Below are positions 23,293 to 32,705 of a stretch of DNA of 64,000 nucleotides, one piece after another. A program made the position numbers and the translations under genes. How positions within the stretch are numbered: the first letter of the stretch is position 1; each line of letters opens with the position of its first letter. The stretch comes from an uncultured Pelagibacteraceae bacterium (GTDB lineage Bacteria; Pseudomonadota; Alphaproteobacteria; Pelagibacterales; Pelagibacteraceae), in contig CACGVC010000001.1 in NCBI GenBank assembly GCA_902576335.1, forward strand, positions 62,001-126,000. The letters are read 5' to 3'. The notes under the pieces are model-generated. The model made no database searches and was not told the DNA's origin. It saw only the letters and a program-made list of their open reading frames with translations.

Positions 23293-24411
23293 ATGAGAAT
23301 TGGCGTACCTAAAGAAATAAAACCTCAAGAAAATAGAATTGGCCTGACACCTGACAGTGTTAAAACTTTGGTTTCAGAGGGTCATGAAGTTTTAGTTGAA
23401 AATAATGGAGGCTTTGAAGCAGGTTTCGATAATGATCAGTACAAAAATGCTGGAGCAAAAATTATAGAAAAAGCTAGTGATATTTTTAATGATGCTGAGA
23501 TAATTGTTAAAGTTAAAGAACCTCAAAAAGTTGAGGTTGAAATGATTAGGGAAAATCAAATTGTTTATACCTACTTACATTTAGCGGCCGCAAAGGAATT
23601 AACAGAGGGTTTAGTAAAATCAAAAAGTATTAATATTGCCTACGAAACTATTACAGATGATAATGGAAGACTTCCTTTACTGGCACCTATGAGTGCTGTA
23701 GCTGGACGTATGTCAGTTCAAGCAGGAGCACATTGTTTAGAAAAAAATCAAAAAGGTAGGGGAGTTTTATTAGGGGGAGCTCCAGGCGGTGAACCCGCAA
23801 ATGTTTTAATTTTAGGTGGAGGTGTTGTTGGTGAAAATGCTGCAACAATAGCAACTGGTATGAAAGCAAAAGTTCATGTTGTAGATAAATCAGAAGCAAG
23901 ACTAAAACAATTAGTTGAAATGTTTGGAGACAAAATTATTCCAGAACAAAGTGACAAAATAGATTTAAAAAAGTTAGTAGCTGAAGCTGACTTAATAGTA
24001 GGTGGGGTCTTAATCCCAGGAGCAGAGGCACCAAAATTAGTCACTAAAGATATGCTTAAATTAATGAAAAGAGGTTCTGTAATTGTTGATGTTGCTATAG
24101 ATCAAGGTGGATGTGTAGAAACAAGTAAACCCACAACATTTAATGATCCAACTTTTATAGTGGATAATGTCGTTCATTATTGTGTAGCGAACATGCCAGG
24201 TGGAGTTCCAAGAACTTCGACTATTGCATTAAATAGAGCAACACTTCCATATTTAATAAAATTAGCTAACAAAGGTTATCAAAAAGCTCTTGGTGAAGAT
24301 AAAAACTTTCTAGCAGGATTAAATGTTCACAAGGGTCATGTGACGTATAAAGCGGTTGCAGATATTTTTGGGCATGAATATGTTAATCCGGGAGATGCAA
24401 TTAATAACTAA
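23293..24411 (+). CDS. ald: Alanine dehydrogenase
   Basis: 372 residues, full length. N-terminal MRIGVPKEIKPQENRIGLTP, substrate loop around VYTYLHLAAAKEL, NAD-binding ILGGGVVGENAATIATGM and the C-terminal DNVVHYCVANMPGGVPRTST. NAD-dependent oxidation of L-alanine to pyruvate and ammonia. Sits between the aminotransferase and the FAD-GcvT gene. It would recycle the alanine formed by the aminotransferase. Confidence 0.92.
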   Translation: MRIGVPKEIKPQENRIGLTPDSVKTLVSEGHEVLVENNGGFEAGFDNDQYKNAGAKIIEKASDIFNDAEIIVKVKEPQKVEVEMIRENQIVYTYLHLAAAKELTEGLVKSKSINIAYETITDDNGRLPLLAPMSAVAGRMSVQAGAHCLEKNQKGRGVLLGGAPGGEPANVLILGGGVVGENAATIATGMKAKVHVVDKSEARLKQLVEMFGDKIIPEQSDKIDLKKLVAEADLIVGGVLIPGAEAPKLVTKDMLKLMKRGSVIVDVAIDQGGCVETSKPTTFNDPTFIVDNVVHYCVANMPGGVPRTSTIALNRATLPYLIKLANKGYQKALGEDKNFLAGLNVHKGHVTYKAVADIFGHEYVNPGDAINN

Positions 24412-24415
24412 TTAG

Positions 24416-26860
24416 ATGGAAAAAAAACTTCCAAGTAGCACAAAAGTTGTTGTGATAGGAGGTGGGGTAGTAGGTTGCTCTGTTGCTTATCATTTAGCTA
24501 AATTCGGTTGGAAAGACACAATACTCTTAGAAAGAGATCAATTAACGTCAGGCACAACTTGGCATGCGGCAGGTTTAGTAAGTCAGTTGGGTCCAACTGC
24601 AGCTGTCACAAAAATTAGAAAATATACTTTAGATTTATATAAAGAGCTTGAAAAAAAAGTTGATCATTCTGCAGGTTTAAGATTAAACGGAGCACTTTCG
24701 ATCGCTCAAAATAAAGGAAGATGGCAAGAACTTCAAAGACAAGCAACGACCGCACAACTTTACGATGTTGACGTAAGAATTTTAGATAAGGATCAAATCA
24801 AAAAAGATTATCCCATAATCAATACAGATGAAGTTATAGGAGGAATTTTAATGCCAGGTGATGGTGCTGCAGATCCTTCAGGTGTTACCCATATGTTAGC
24901 TAAAGCAGCAAGAATGGAGGGTGCACAAATTTTTGAAAAGTCACCGGTTGAAGAAATTTTAACTAAAGATGGAAAAATTTCTGGAGTTAAAGTCAAAGGC
25001 CAAAAAATTGAATGTGAATATATTGTTTTAGCCTCAGGTATGTGGTCAAGGCAAATAGGAGAAAAAGCTGGTGTTAGTATTCCATTGTATCCAGCAGAAC
25101 ATTTTTACATTATTACTGAACCAATTAAAAATTTATCTAAAACATTACCAGTTGTTAGAGATTTTGATAATCGAACTTATATAAAAGAAGATGCAGGAAA
25201 AATACTAGTTGGAATTTTTGAAGGGAATTCATTTCCTGCCTGGAATAAAACTAATAAAGTTCCAGAAGATTTTTCCTTTGGTGAGTTTCAAGAAAATTTT
25301 GAACATTTTGAACCTTATTTAGCTTCAGCAATTAAAAGATTTCCAATTTTAGAAACTGCTGGAATTAGAAAATTTTTTTCAGGACCAGAATCTTTCACGC
25401 CTGATACCAACACATTATTAGGAGAAGTACCTGAGATTAAGAATTTTTTTGTATGTTGTGGTTTAAATAGTATCGGAATAGGCAGTGGCGGTGGTGTTGG
25501 TAAGGTTACAGCAGAATGGTTGATGAATGGTCATATTAATGAAGATATTTTTAGTTATGATATAAAAAGATTTCAAAAATTTCATTCAGATTTAGGTTTT
25601 ATAAAAAAAAGAATTACAGAGTCATTAGGAGATTTGTATGGAATGCATTGGCCATTTAAACAGCATAAAACTTCCAGAGATATAAAAAAACTTCCACATC
25701 ATGATAATTTAAAAAGCTTTGGAGCATGTTTTGGTGTTTCGGGTGGATATGAAAGACCTATGTGGTTTGCACTAGATGGTGAAAAGGCGGAGTATGAATA
25801 TAGTTATAACTATCAAAGTTGGTATCCCTCAGCTGAGTATGAAACTAATAATACTTTAAAAAATGTTGGCTTATTTGATCTAACTCCTTTTTCAAAGTTC
25901 GAAATAAAATCTGATAAAGCCCATCAAGAATTACAAAGAATTTGCACTGCAAATATTAAAAAAGAAGTTGGTAAATGTACCTATACTCATATGTTAAACT
26001 CAGATGGAGGTATTGAGACTGATTTAACTATAGTAACGATAGATGAAAACCATTTTAGAATAATTAGTTCTGCCGCAACAAGAGAAAGAGACAAGCATCA
26101 CATCAAAAAACATTTAAATAAAGATATTGAATTGAAAGATGTAACTGATGATTATTGTGTTTTTGGTTTATTTGGACCAAAAAGCAGAAATCTTTTAAGT
26201 TCATTAAGTAAAGATAATTTTGATAATGGAAATTTCAAATTTGGAACAGCAAAATTTATTTCAATCGAGGATATTAAAATTTGGACACAGAGATTGTCTT
26301 ATGTTGGGGAGTTAGGATATGAACTTTACGTTGAAGCCAAAGATGCGAAAAATATTTATGAATTGATTATAGAAAAAGGTAAAAATTTTAATCTTTCAAA
26401 TTGTGGTATGCACGCAATGGATATTATGCGAATGGAGAGTGGTTTTCTACATTGGGGACACGATATTTCGCCTGAGGAAAATCAATATCAAGCAGGCTTA
26501 TCTTTTACAATCAGTAATAAAAAAAATGTAGATTTTATTGGTAAGTCAGCTCTTGAAAAAATTAATAATAAGAAGATCAAAACAAGATTTGCTATGTTTA
26601 CTTTAAAAGATAGTAAACCTGGAGAACCACTATTACTTCATGATGAGCCTATTTATTTAGAAGATAAGATAATAGGTAGATCAACTTCAGGAAATTACTC
26701 TTTTAACTTTAAGAAAAATCTGACTTTTGGTTACATCAAAAACGATTTTTCCAATGCAAAATTGAAAGATAGTAAATTATTTATCGAGGTTGAGAAAAAG
26801 AAATACGAAATTGAATTGATTAATAAACCATTAAAACAGACAAATTTTAAGACAAATTAA
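24416..26860 (+). CDS. FAD-dependent dimethylglycine/sarcosine dehydrogenase-like, GcvT fusion
   Basis: 814 residues in three parts: DAO-type FAD domain (VVVIGGGVVGCSVAYHLA), linker and C-terminal GcvT-like folate domain (from about residue 430: GGYERPMWFA to GYIKNDF). TTWHAAGLV has the histidine that carries covalent FAD in dimethylglycine dehydrogenase. N-demethylates a methylated amine and passes one-carbon units to tetrahydrofolate. SAR11 cells use several paralogues for glycine betaine breakdown; which substrate this copy takes is not clear. Starts 4 bases after ald. Confidence 0.85.
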   Translation: MEKKLPSSTKVVVIGGGVVGCSVAYHLAKFGWKDTILLERDQLTSGTTWHAAGLVSQLGPTAAVTKIRKYTLDLYKELEKKVDHSAGLRLNGALSIAQNKGRWQELQRQATTAQLYDVDVRILDKDQIKKDYPIINTDEVIGGILMPGDGAADPSGVTHMLAKAARMEGAQIFEKSPVEEILTKDGKISGVKVKGQKIECEYIVLASGMWSRQIGEKAGVSIPLYPAEHFYIITEPIKNLSKTLPVVRDFDNRTYIKEDAGKILVGIFEGNSFPAWNKTNKVPEDFSFGEFQENFEHFEPYLASAIKRFPILETAGIRKFFSGPESFTPDTNTLLGEVPEIKNFFVCCGLNSIGIGSGGGVGKVTAEWLMNGHINEDIFSYDIKRFQKFHSDLGFIKKRITESLGDLYGMHWPFKQHKTSRDIKKLPHHDNLKSFGACFGVSGGYERPMWFALDGEKAEYEYSYNYQSWYPSAEYETNNTLKNVGLFDLTPFSKFEIKSDKAHQELQRICTANIKKEVGKCTYTHMLNSDGGIETDLTIVTIDENHFRIISSAATRERDKHHIKKHLNKDIELKDVTDDYCVFGLFGPKSRNLLSSLSKDNFDNGNFKFGTAKFISIEDIKIWTQRLSYVGELGYELYVEAKDAKNIYELIIEKGKNFNLSNCGMHAMDIMRMESGFLHWGHDISPEENQYQAGLSFTISNKKNVDFIGKSALEKINNKKIKTRFAMFTLKDSKPGEPLLLHDEPIYLEDKIIGRSTSGNYSFNFKKNLTFGYIKNDFSNAKLKDSKLFIEVEKKKYEIELINKPLKQTNFKTN

Positions 26861-27708
26861 ACTTTATTTTTTAAAAGAAACACAAATATAAAGCCAGTGA
26901 TGTACATAATCAAAGCATATGCAGCTGTTGGAGTTATGTAGACTATATCTGTACCGAATATTTGTGTAGAAACAAATATTGCTAAAGTACCATTTTGTAA
27001 TCCACATTCTAAAGCAATACATTTTTGTTGCTTTATTCCTGAGGCAAAAGTTTTACCAAGGTAATAGGCCACAATCATCATTGTTATATTCAGAATAAAA
27101 GTAATAAAGCCTGCTTGTATTAAAAAATCTAAAAAACTTTCTCTTTCTTCGTAAAATGCAGCAATAAAAAAAATAACAAATAATACTATATTAAGTTTTT
27201 CAAATATTTGAATTTTTGAGTTTACAAAATTTTCAGCAAATTTTCTTATAATCATTCCCAAGATAACCGGAATTGTTACAACCAAAAACATTTTTAGTGC
27301 TATACCAGTCATTGAAATGTTTTGAGAAATATCTGTAATTCCAAGTAAATCAGCAGATATAAAAATTATAAGAGGAACAGTAATAATAGAAATTAAACTG
27401 ATTATAGCCGTTAAAGTAATAGATAAAGCGACATCTCCATTGGCAAATTTTGTTAATATATTAGATGTAACTCCACCTGGTGCAGCAGCGATAATCATAA
27501 CTCCAATTGCTATTTCAGGTGGTACTTTTAAAATAACAATTAATAAATAAGCAATTAATGGAAGGATGATTAATTGAGAAATAAAACCTACAAAAAAATC
27601 TTTTCGATTTTTTAATACTCTCGTAAAATCTTCAACTTTTAAACCTAAACCTAAACCCAACATTATTAATGCCAGTATGATAGGTGCTATTTTTGTAACT
27701 ATCTCCAT
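26857..27708 (-). CDS. BASS-family sodium:solute symporter
   Basis: 283 residues with eight to ten membrane spans. Bile acid:sodium symporter pattern: KVEDFTRVLKNRKDF, AAAPGGVTSNILTKFANGD and the C-terminal ALECGLQNGTLAIFVSTQIFG. Bacterial members carry organic anions such as pantoate or other 2-oxoacids; the substrate here is unknown. Ends tail-to-tail with the FAD-GcvT gene, overlapping by 4 bases. Confidence 0.8.
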   Translation of the reverse strand: MEIVTKIAPIILALIMLGLGLGLKVEDFTRVLKNRKDFFVGFISQLIILPLIAYLLIVILKVPPEIAIGVMIIAAAPGGVTSNILTKFANGDVALSITLTAIISLISIITVPLIIFISADLLGITDISQNISMTGIALKMFLVVTIPVILGMIIRKFAENFVNSKIQIFEKLNIVLFVIFFIAAFYEERESFLDFLIQAGFITFILNITMMIVAYYLGKTFASGIKQQKCIALECGLQNGTLAIFVSTQIFGTDIVYITPTAAYALIMYITGFIFVFLLKNKV

Positions 27709-27752
27709 AACCCCTCTGTAAAATAGTATTACAAATACAGCTTATTTAAGAT

Positions 27753-28730
27753 TTATGAAATTGCAATTAAATTTAAAATTCTTGTTATAAATTTTGATTT
27801 TTCCTTAAAAAAATCTAATTGGTAATTTAGAATCTCGTCCCTGTTATTTCCTGTTAGAAAATATTGTTTTTTATCATTAACTTTTAAATTTCCTTTTTTA
27901 ATCAAAAATTTACATTTTCTTATAACTGTTGCTCTTGGAATATTTGTCATTTCTGAAATAGACATAGCACTTAAACCTGGTTTGGTTAGCTGAAGAGGAT
28001 TAGTAAATGTATCATCAACAAAATGTTTGTTATCTCTATTTATAGAAAAGTCTCTTGGAAATGTTTTTGTATTTAATGCTTGATGCATCATAATTGTCCC
28101 AATGACATGAACGGTCGTCAAGTCGTTAAACATTTTTTGATAACCAACAATCCATGGAATTTGCATTCTGTAATACCATCTCCAACATAATGTAAAATTT
28201 TTTTTGATCAATTTTTCTAAATCGTTTTTGTCAATTTTTTTAAAGAATAATTTTTCTTTATTTAAAAGTTCCCCAACTCTAAAGAGATATTTTGAAGTCA
28301 GTGGTATTTGATTTATAGGTTTAACATAAAAATAAGCAGACCCATCAATTATAACTTGTTTTTTTTTTCTCTTTATAACGCCTAGTTTTTCTAGTTCTAA
28401 AACTTTACGTCTTAAGGTTTCTTTTGGTAAATTAAGTTTTTCACACAATTCTGAGATACTAAACTCATTTATTTGTAAATTATCTTTTGCATAAAATTGA
28501 TCGTATGTTTGTGTAATATTAACTTGATGGTAAAAATTTAAAGTTTTTTCGACTAAAGAAATTATTATTAAGAATTTTAAATGATCTTGAAAAGACGTGT
28601 AGATTCCATTAATCCAATTCCACTGATGTGTTATCCAATCTGTACCAAGAGCTTCATAGTTTTGTAGAATACAATTATAAACTTGATCCTCTGAAAGTGT
28701 TTTTGAAAAATCTATTTGTTTAGCTTCCAT
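27753..28730 (-). CDS. Transcriptional regulator with two winged-helix domains
   Basis: 325 residues. Two separate helix-turn-helix units are visible: ISELCEKLNLPKETLRRKVLELEKLGVIKRKKK (residues ~95-127) and MSISEMTNIPRATVIRKCKFLIKKGNLKVNDKK (residues ~260-292), each followed by a wing. An N-terminal helical region has several Trp. It resembles a duplicated MarR/IclR-like head but I recognise no named family. No ligand-binding domain is obvious. Two direct repeats upstream could be its own operator. Confidence 0.65.
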   Translation of the reverse strand: MEAKQIDFSKTLSEDQVYNCILQNYEALGTDWITHQWNWINGIYTSFQDHLKFLIIISLVEKTLNFYHQVNITQTYDQFYAKDNLQINEFSISELCEKLNLPKETLRRKVLELEKLGVIKRKKKQVIIDGSAYFYVKPINQIPLTSKYLFRVGELLNKEKLFFKKIDKNDLEKLIKKNFTLCWRWYYRMQIPWIVGYQKMFNDLTTVHVIGTIMMHQALNTKTFPRDFSINRDNKHFVDDTFTNPLQLTKPGLSAMSISEMTNIPRATVIRKCKFLIKKGNLKVNDKKQYFLTGNNRDEILNYQLDFFKEKSKFITRILNLIAIS

Positions 28731-28751
28731 AAATTAAAATTAGATATTAAT

Positions 28752-28795
28752 GACCCAAATTGAACACATGTCAACTAAATACAGACCCATATTGG
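28752..28795. repeat. Direct repeats upstream of the double-HTH regulator
   Basis: GACCCAAATTG at 28752 and GACCCATATTGG at 28784 lie 32 bases apart, about three helical turns, in the 113-base gap between the regulator and the divergent small-protein pair. This spacing suits a dimeric or double-headed DNA-binding protein. Confidence 0.4.
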
Positions 28796-28843
28796 ACTTT
28801 TTTGTAAATTGAAAAAAATTACACTTTATGATTTATAGGCGGA

Positions 28844-29056
28844 ATGAAGAATGAAGGCTCTACAGATTTAAATACTAAAATCGAGATCCCGAATGACTTC
28901 AATGAAGCTGGAGATCCTTTAAAAAGAAGAGTTGATATCAACATTTTAAAATCAAAACTTCAAGAGAATGAGAGTAGAGAGTTCAAAAAAAATCTTATCA
29001 TTTTAATATTTCTATTTACAATGTTGGGAGTTTTAGGGATTAACCTCTCGTTATGA
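28844..29056 (+). CDS. Hypothetical tail-anchored small protein
   Basis: 70 residues: a polar N-terminal 45 residues (TKIEIPNDFNEAGDPLKRR) and a single C-terminal membrane span (LIILIFLFTMLGVLGINL). It overlaps the next gene by 4 bases. No family recognised. A soluble domain anchored by a C-terminal helix is a plausible topology. Divergent from the double-HTH regulator. Confidence 0.55.
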   Translation: MKNEGSTDLNTKIEIPNDFNEAGDPLKRRVDINILKSKLQENESREFKKNLIILIFLFTMLGVLGINLSL

Positions 29057-29304
29057 TGAAATTTGCAAATATGAGTTTTTCGTGGTTAAATAAGACTATG
29101 AAAAGTTCTGGTTTTAATGTCAGAGAAAAGTTGGTTGAAAAGTATCTCGTAAAAGACAATCCAAAAAGTCAATCTAAAAGTACGAATATAAATGTTTTGC
29201 TAAATAGAGTAAGGGCTGAAAAAAAAAGTGAGAGTATGAAAAAAATATATTTTTCTGCTGTAGCTTCTACTGGTTTAGTATTGTTTGGACTTCTGATTTT
29301 CTAA
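29053..29304 (+). CDS. Hypothetical tail-anchored small protein, partner
   Basis: 83 residues: a basic N-terminal domain (NVREKLVEKYLVKDNPKSQ) and a single C-terminal membrane span (YFSAVASTGLVLFGLLIF). Start is nested in the stop of the preceding gene (ATGATGA), so the two are translationally coupled. Same layout as its partner, suggesting that they form a pair at the inner membrane. Unknown function. Confidence 0.55.
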   Translation: MMKFANMSFSWLNKTMKSSGFNVREKLVEKYLVKDNPKSQSKSTNINVLLNRVRAEKKSESMKKIYFSAVASTGLVLFGLLIF

Positions 29305-29307
29305 AAT

Positions 29308-30342
29308 TTATTTTGTAAAAGTTTCATTAAACTGATTGCTTACTCTTACAAACGTTGTGCATTTACTCAGTTGTTTTAAAGATGGTGCACCCACATATGT
29401 ACAGCTGCTTCTAACACCACCAAGAATATTTAAAATGGTCTCATTAATTTTTCCTCGGTAATTTATCTTAACAGATCTGCCTTCGCTACTTCTATAATTA
29501 GAAAGACCTCCATAATGCTTTTTATTAGCAACCTCCGAACTTGAACCATAAAATTCTATATATTTTGAACCATTTTTTTTTATTATTTTTCCACCCCCTT
29601 CATCATGGCCTGCCAACATACCACCCAGCATGACAAAATCAGCACCTCCACCAAAACCTTTTGCAACATCACCAGGACAAGTACAACCTCCATCCGCAAT
29701 AATATGTGCTCCTAAACCATGCGCAGCATCTGCACATTCAATTACCGCACTTAATTGAGGGTAACCAACTCCTGTTTGTATTCTAGTAGTACATACACTT
29801 CCCGGACCAATGCCAACTTTTACAATATCAGCACCACTTAAAACTAACTCTTGTGTCATGTCTGCAGTAACTACGTTTCCTGCAATAATAGTTTTCGTTG
29901 GATATTTGTCTCTAACTGATTTTATGAAATTAGTAAAATGCTCTGTATATCCATTAGCTACATCTATACATATAAATTTAAAAAAACTAAATTCTTTTAA
30001 TACTTTATCCAAGTTACGAAAATCCTCTTTTTTGATGCCAACACTTAATGCTATGTTTTGATAAATTTTCTTTATATTTTTATTTTGTTTAATTTTTTTA
30101 ACATCATGTTGTTTAGTTAGACATGTAATCATTCCATGCTCATTTAATTTTTCAGCTATACTAAGTTCTCCAACACCATCCATATTTGCAGCGATTATTG
30201 GAATTCCTGACCATTCATTTTTACTATATTTAAAACGATAAGTTCTTAATAGATTTACATCTTTACGACTTTTTAATGTGCTTCTTTTAGGTCTAAATAA
30301 GACATCAGAGTAGTCTAATTTAAGCTCTTCTTCTATTCTCAT
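29308..30342 (-). CDS. guaC: GMP reductase
   Basis: 344 residues of the IMPDH/GMPR TIM-barrel family without CBS domains. The catalytic Cys loop is [19 protein letters not shown], followed by [19 protein letters not shown]. Length and the [15 protein letters not shown] motif indicate GuaC rather than IMP dehydrogenase. Converts GMP to IMP and ammonia with NADPH, linking guanine to adenine pools. Monocistronic. Confidence 0.85.
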   Translation of the reverse strand: MRIEEELKLDYSDVLFRPKRSTLKSRKDVNLLRTYRFKYSKNEWSGIPIIAANMDGVGELSIAEKLNEHGMITCLTKQHDVKKIKQNKNIKKIYQNIALSVGIKKEDFRNLDKVLKEFSFFKFICIDVANGYTEHFTNFIKSVRDKYPTKTIIAGNVVTADMTQELVLSGADIVKVGIGPGSVCTTRIQTGVGYPQLSAVIECADAAHGLGAHIIADGGCTCPGDVAKGFGGGADFVMLGGMLAGHDEGGGKIIKKNGSKYIEFYGSSSEVANKKHYGGLSNYRSSEGRSVKINYRGKINETILNILGGVRSSCTYVGAPSLKQLSKCTTFVRVSNQFNETFTK

Positions 30343-30435
30343 TAAGTGAAAGATAACTTTGATATTCGAAATATCAATTATATTATTAGTTGAAAAAAAT
30401 ACTTTTAGTGGATAATTAACACTTATTTTAGGTAA

Positions 30436-32565
30436 ATGATTAGATACGTTTTATTTATATTTTTCTTTTTTGTATTTAGCTCAAATTCATTTGGTTTTAT
30501 AACATTTAAACAATCAAAAGATATTTCTTCAGACGCAACAGGCCTTAGACAAATAAATTTTAAACCTGATGGAACAATTATGTATGTAACCAATCGTGAA
30601 AATGATGATACATCCGTAGTTGATAGTGTAATACAATATTCTTTAAGCACACCATTTGATATTAGTACCGCAACTCTAACCTCTTCAACTACATTAACAA
30701 ATATAGATAAACCTCACGCAATACATTTTAAACCAGATGGAAAGGTTATGTATGTTATAGACAATGGATCTCTTACTGTCGAACAATACAATTTAACTAC
30801 TGCTTGGGATACCTCTTCATTGGTTTATGACAATAATTTTACTGTATCAAATGAGAATCAACTTAGATCATTAGCTTTTAAATATGATGGAACCAAAATG
30901 TACGTAACTGGTAATGAAACAGAGGTAATACAACAGTTTACTTTATCTGTTCCTTGGGATGTAACAAGTGCAACAAAAGACTCAACTGAATCTCCTTCTT
31001 TAAGCGCCAAAGAAGACAAGGTAAGAAGTATCCAATTTAATTCAGATGGAACTATATTTTATATAGGTGGCAATGATACAGACTCTATTCATAAATACAC
31101 TCTATCAACTCCTTGGGACGTAAGTACATTAGAATTTTCTCAGTCATATTCATTTAGTGCACAAGTTTCATCAGCTGGCAATTCAATTATGGCAGGTTTT
31201 ATTTTTACAGCCAATTTTACAAAATTATATATTACTCAAGATACAGACTCCAGACAAAGTCAGACAGGTGTAAATACTATATATGAATATAGCGTGGCTT
31301 GTGCTGGAACTATAACTTGTCTTGATGCATCAACTAATGGTGATGTAAAAGCTATCATTGAAGCCAATGTAGAGTCAGCTAAGCGTATTATTCAAAGCAA
31401 CACCCTTCCAATATTTCATAGAATGGAATGGTTAAGAAGACATAAAAATAAAGATAACCTTTCTAATTTGAATGCTGAAATTGATTTTACAAATCAAACA
31501 GTTGCAAAATTTGCTAGTGCTCTAAAGTCTTTGAAAAGAGAAAAGGATCGTTCTTACAATAGTGATGATTGGTTTGAATGGAGTGAGGGAAGAATTGTCT
31601 TGGGAAATAAGCATGCTAGAAATATGTCTTCTAGAGATTTTCATAACCTAGGTGTTTCAATAGGTGCTGATAGAATTAATAAAGAAGATAGAGATAAAAT
31701 GTATGGTTATGTTTTTCAGTATGGAACAGATGTCATTCACATTGGTGGTAATGGCACAAAAGTAAATACTGATGTTTACAGCTTAGCTCTTTATGAAACA
31801 AAACTTAGAGATAATCAAATTTTCACAGATGGTATTATTGGTATCAGTCATCTTGATATTGGGCATAGAAGAGTAATTAATGGAAATATGTTAAGAGGCG
31901 ACAGAGAAGGACAACAAATATTTGGTTCAATTAATTTTGGAAAAAGAATTATAGATGAGAAATTTAATTTAAATCCAGGAATTAAATTAGATCTTGGATA
32001 CACTAAACTCAAAATATTGAGGGAACAAACTACAATAGGTAATAGTCTTGCAGACGCATTAATATATAAAGATCAAGAAATTAAAACTGCGATTGCAACA
32101 ATTGGAATTCTTTTTGATAGGACAGACGAACAAGGTGATACAATTATAAATCATCATGGAAGATTAGAATATGTTGGAGATCTAAGCTCATCTTCTGATG
32201 CAGAGTTTTATTTTGTGAACAATCCAAGCACATTATATAATTACACATCAAGTAACAAATCAGAACATAACTACAGAGTTGGTTATGGTATTGATACAAC
32301 TTCAGTTTCTGGATGGTCAACAGTGGTAAATTTTGAAAGATTTGGCGCTAGAGGCAAAGGTCATAGCAATGAACTTTATTTATCTGTAGGATATGTACCA
32401 ATTGATGGAATTAAATATGCATTTAAAATAAATGATTTTAAAAATGCTGGATTAGAATTTACTAGAGAAGTGAATGATTTAGATTTAAAGATTGTTACAA
32501 ATTATGATTTTTTAAGTGTTACACCTAATTACAATGCAAATATTTCAATAAGCAATAGCTTTTAA
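30436..32565 (+). CDS. Autotransporter with beta-propeller-like passenger
   Basis: 709 residues. Signal peptide [20 protein letters not shown], then five repeats of about 50-60 residues with the core [10 protein letters not shown] / [10 protein letters not shown] / [10 protein letters not shown], separated by LSTPFDIS / LSVPWDVT-type linkers, a beta-propeller-like passenger. From about residue 400 the protein turns into a strand-rich autotransporter-type barrel ([20 protein letters not shown]) ending in a terminal Phe (SISNSF). Probably displays the propeller at the cell surface. Unusual for a small genome; the ligand is unknown. Confidence 0.65.
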   Translation: MIRYVLFIFFFFVFSSNSFGFITFKQSKDISSDATGLRQINFKPDGTIMYVTNRENDDTSVVDSVIQYSLSTPFDISTATLTSSTTLTNIDKPHAIHFKPDGKVMYVIDNGSLTVEQYNLTTAWDTSSLVYDNNFTVSNENQLRSLAFKYDGTKMYVTGNETEVIQQFTLSVPWDVTSATKDSTESPSLSAKEDKVRSIQFNSDGTIFYIGGNDTDSIHKYTLSTPWDVSTLEFSQSYSFSAQVSSAGNSIMAGFIFTANFTKLYITQDTDSRQSQTGVNTIYEYSVACAGTITCLDASTNGDVKAIIEANVESAKRIIQSNTLPIFHRMEWLRRHKNKDNLSNLNAEIDFTNQTVAKFASALKSLKREKDRSYNSDDWFEWSEGRIVLGNKHARNMSSRDFHNLGVSIGADRINKEDRDKMYGYVFQYGTDVIHIGGNGTKVNTDVYSLALYETKLRDNQIFTDGIIGISHLDIGHRRVINGNMLRGDREGQQIFGSINFGKRIIDEKFNLNPGIKLDLGYTKLKILREQTTIGNSLADALIYKDQEIKTAIATIGILFDRTDEQGDTIINHHGRLEYVGDLSSSSDAEFYFVNNPSTLYNYTSSNKSEHNYRVGYGIDTTSVSGWSTVVNFERFGARGKGHSNELYLSVGYVPIDGIKYAFKINDFKNAGLEFTREVNDLDLKIVTNYDFLSVTPNYNANISISNSF

Positions 32566-32623
32566 TATTTCTTTAGTGTTTGAAAGAAAAAATAAAAGTA
32601 GTATATATCAAAAATAACTTAAT

Positions 32624-32700
32624 GGCGGGGTAGCTCAGTTGGTTAGAGCGCAGGACTCATAAGCCTGAGGTCAGTGGTTCGATCCCACTTCCCGCTACCA
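32624..32700 (+). tRNA. tRNA-Met (anticodon CAT)
   Basis: A 77-base cloverleaf with CCA encoded. Acceptor GGCGGGG pairs with TCCCGCT (G1-U72 and G7-U66 wobbles); D-arm GCTC; anticodon loop CTCATAA with CAT; T-arm AGTGG-TTCGATC-CCACT. The anticodon stem CAGGA/GCCTG has an A-G mismatch next to the loop. Elongator Met is most likely; the Ile2 type with modified C34 has the same anticodon and cannot be excluded. Position 1-72 pairing argues against initiator Met. Confidence 0.9.
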
Positions 32701-32705
32701 TTTAA

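Noticed and set aside
32624-32700. Initiator tRNA-fMet
   Set aside because: Bacterial initiators have an unpaired 1-72 position and three G-C pairs at the base of the anticodon stem; this one has G1-U72 and lacks the GGG/CCC stem.
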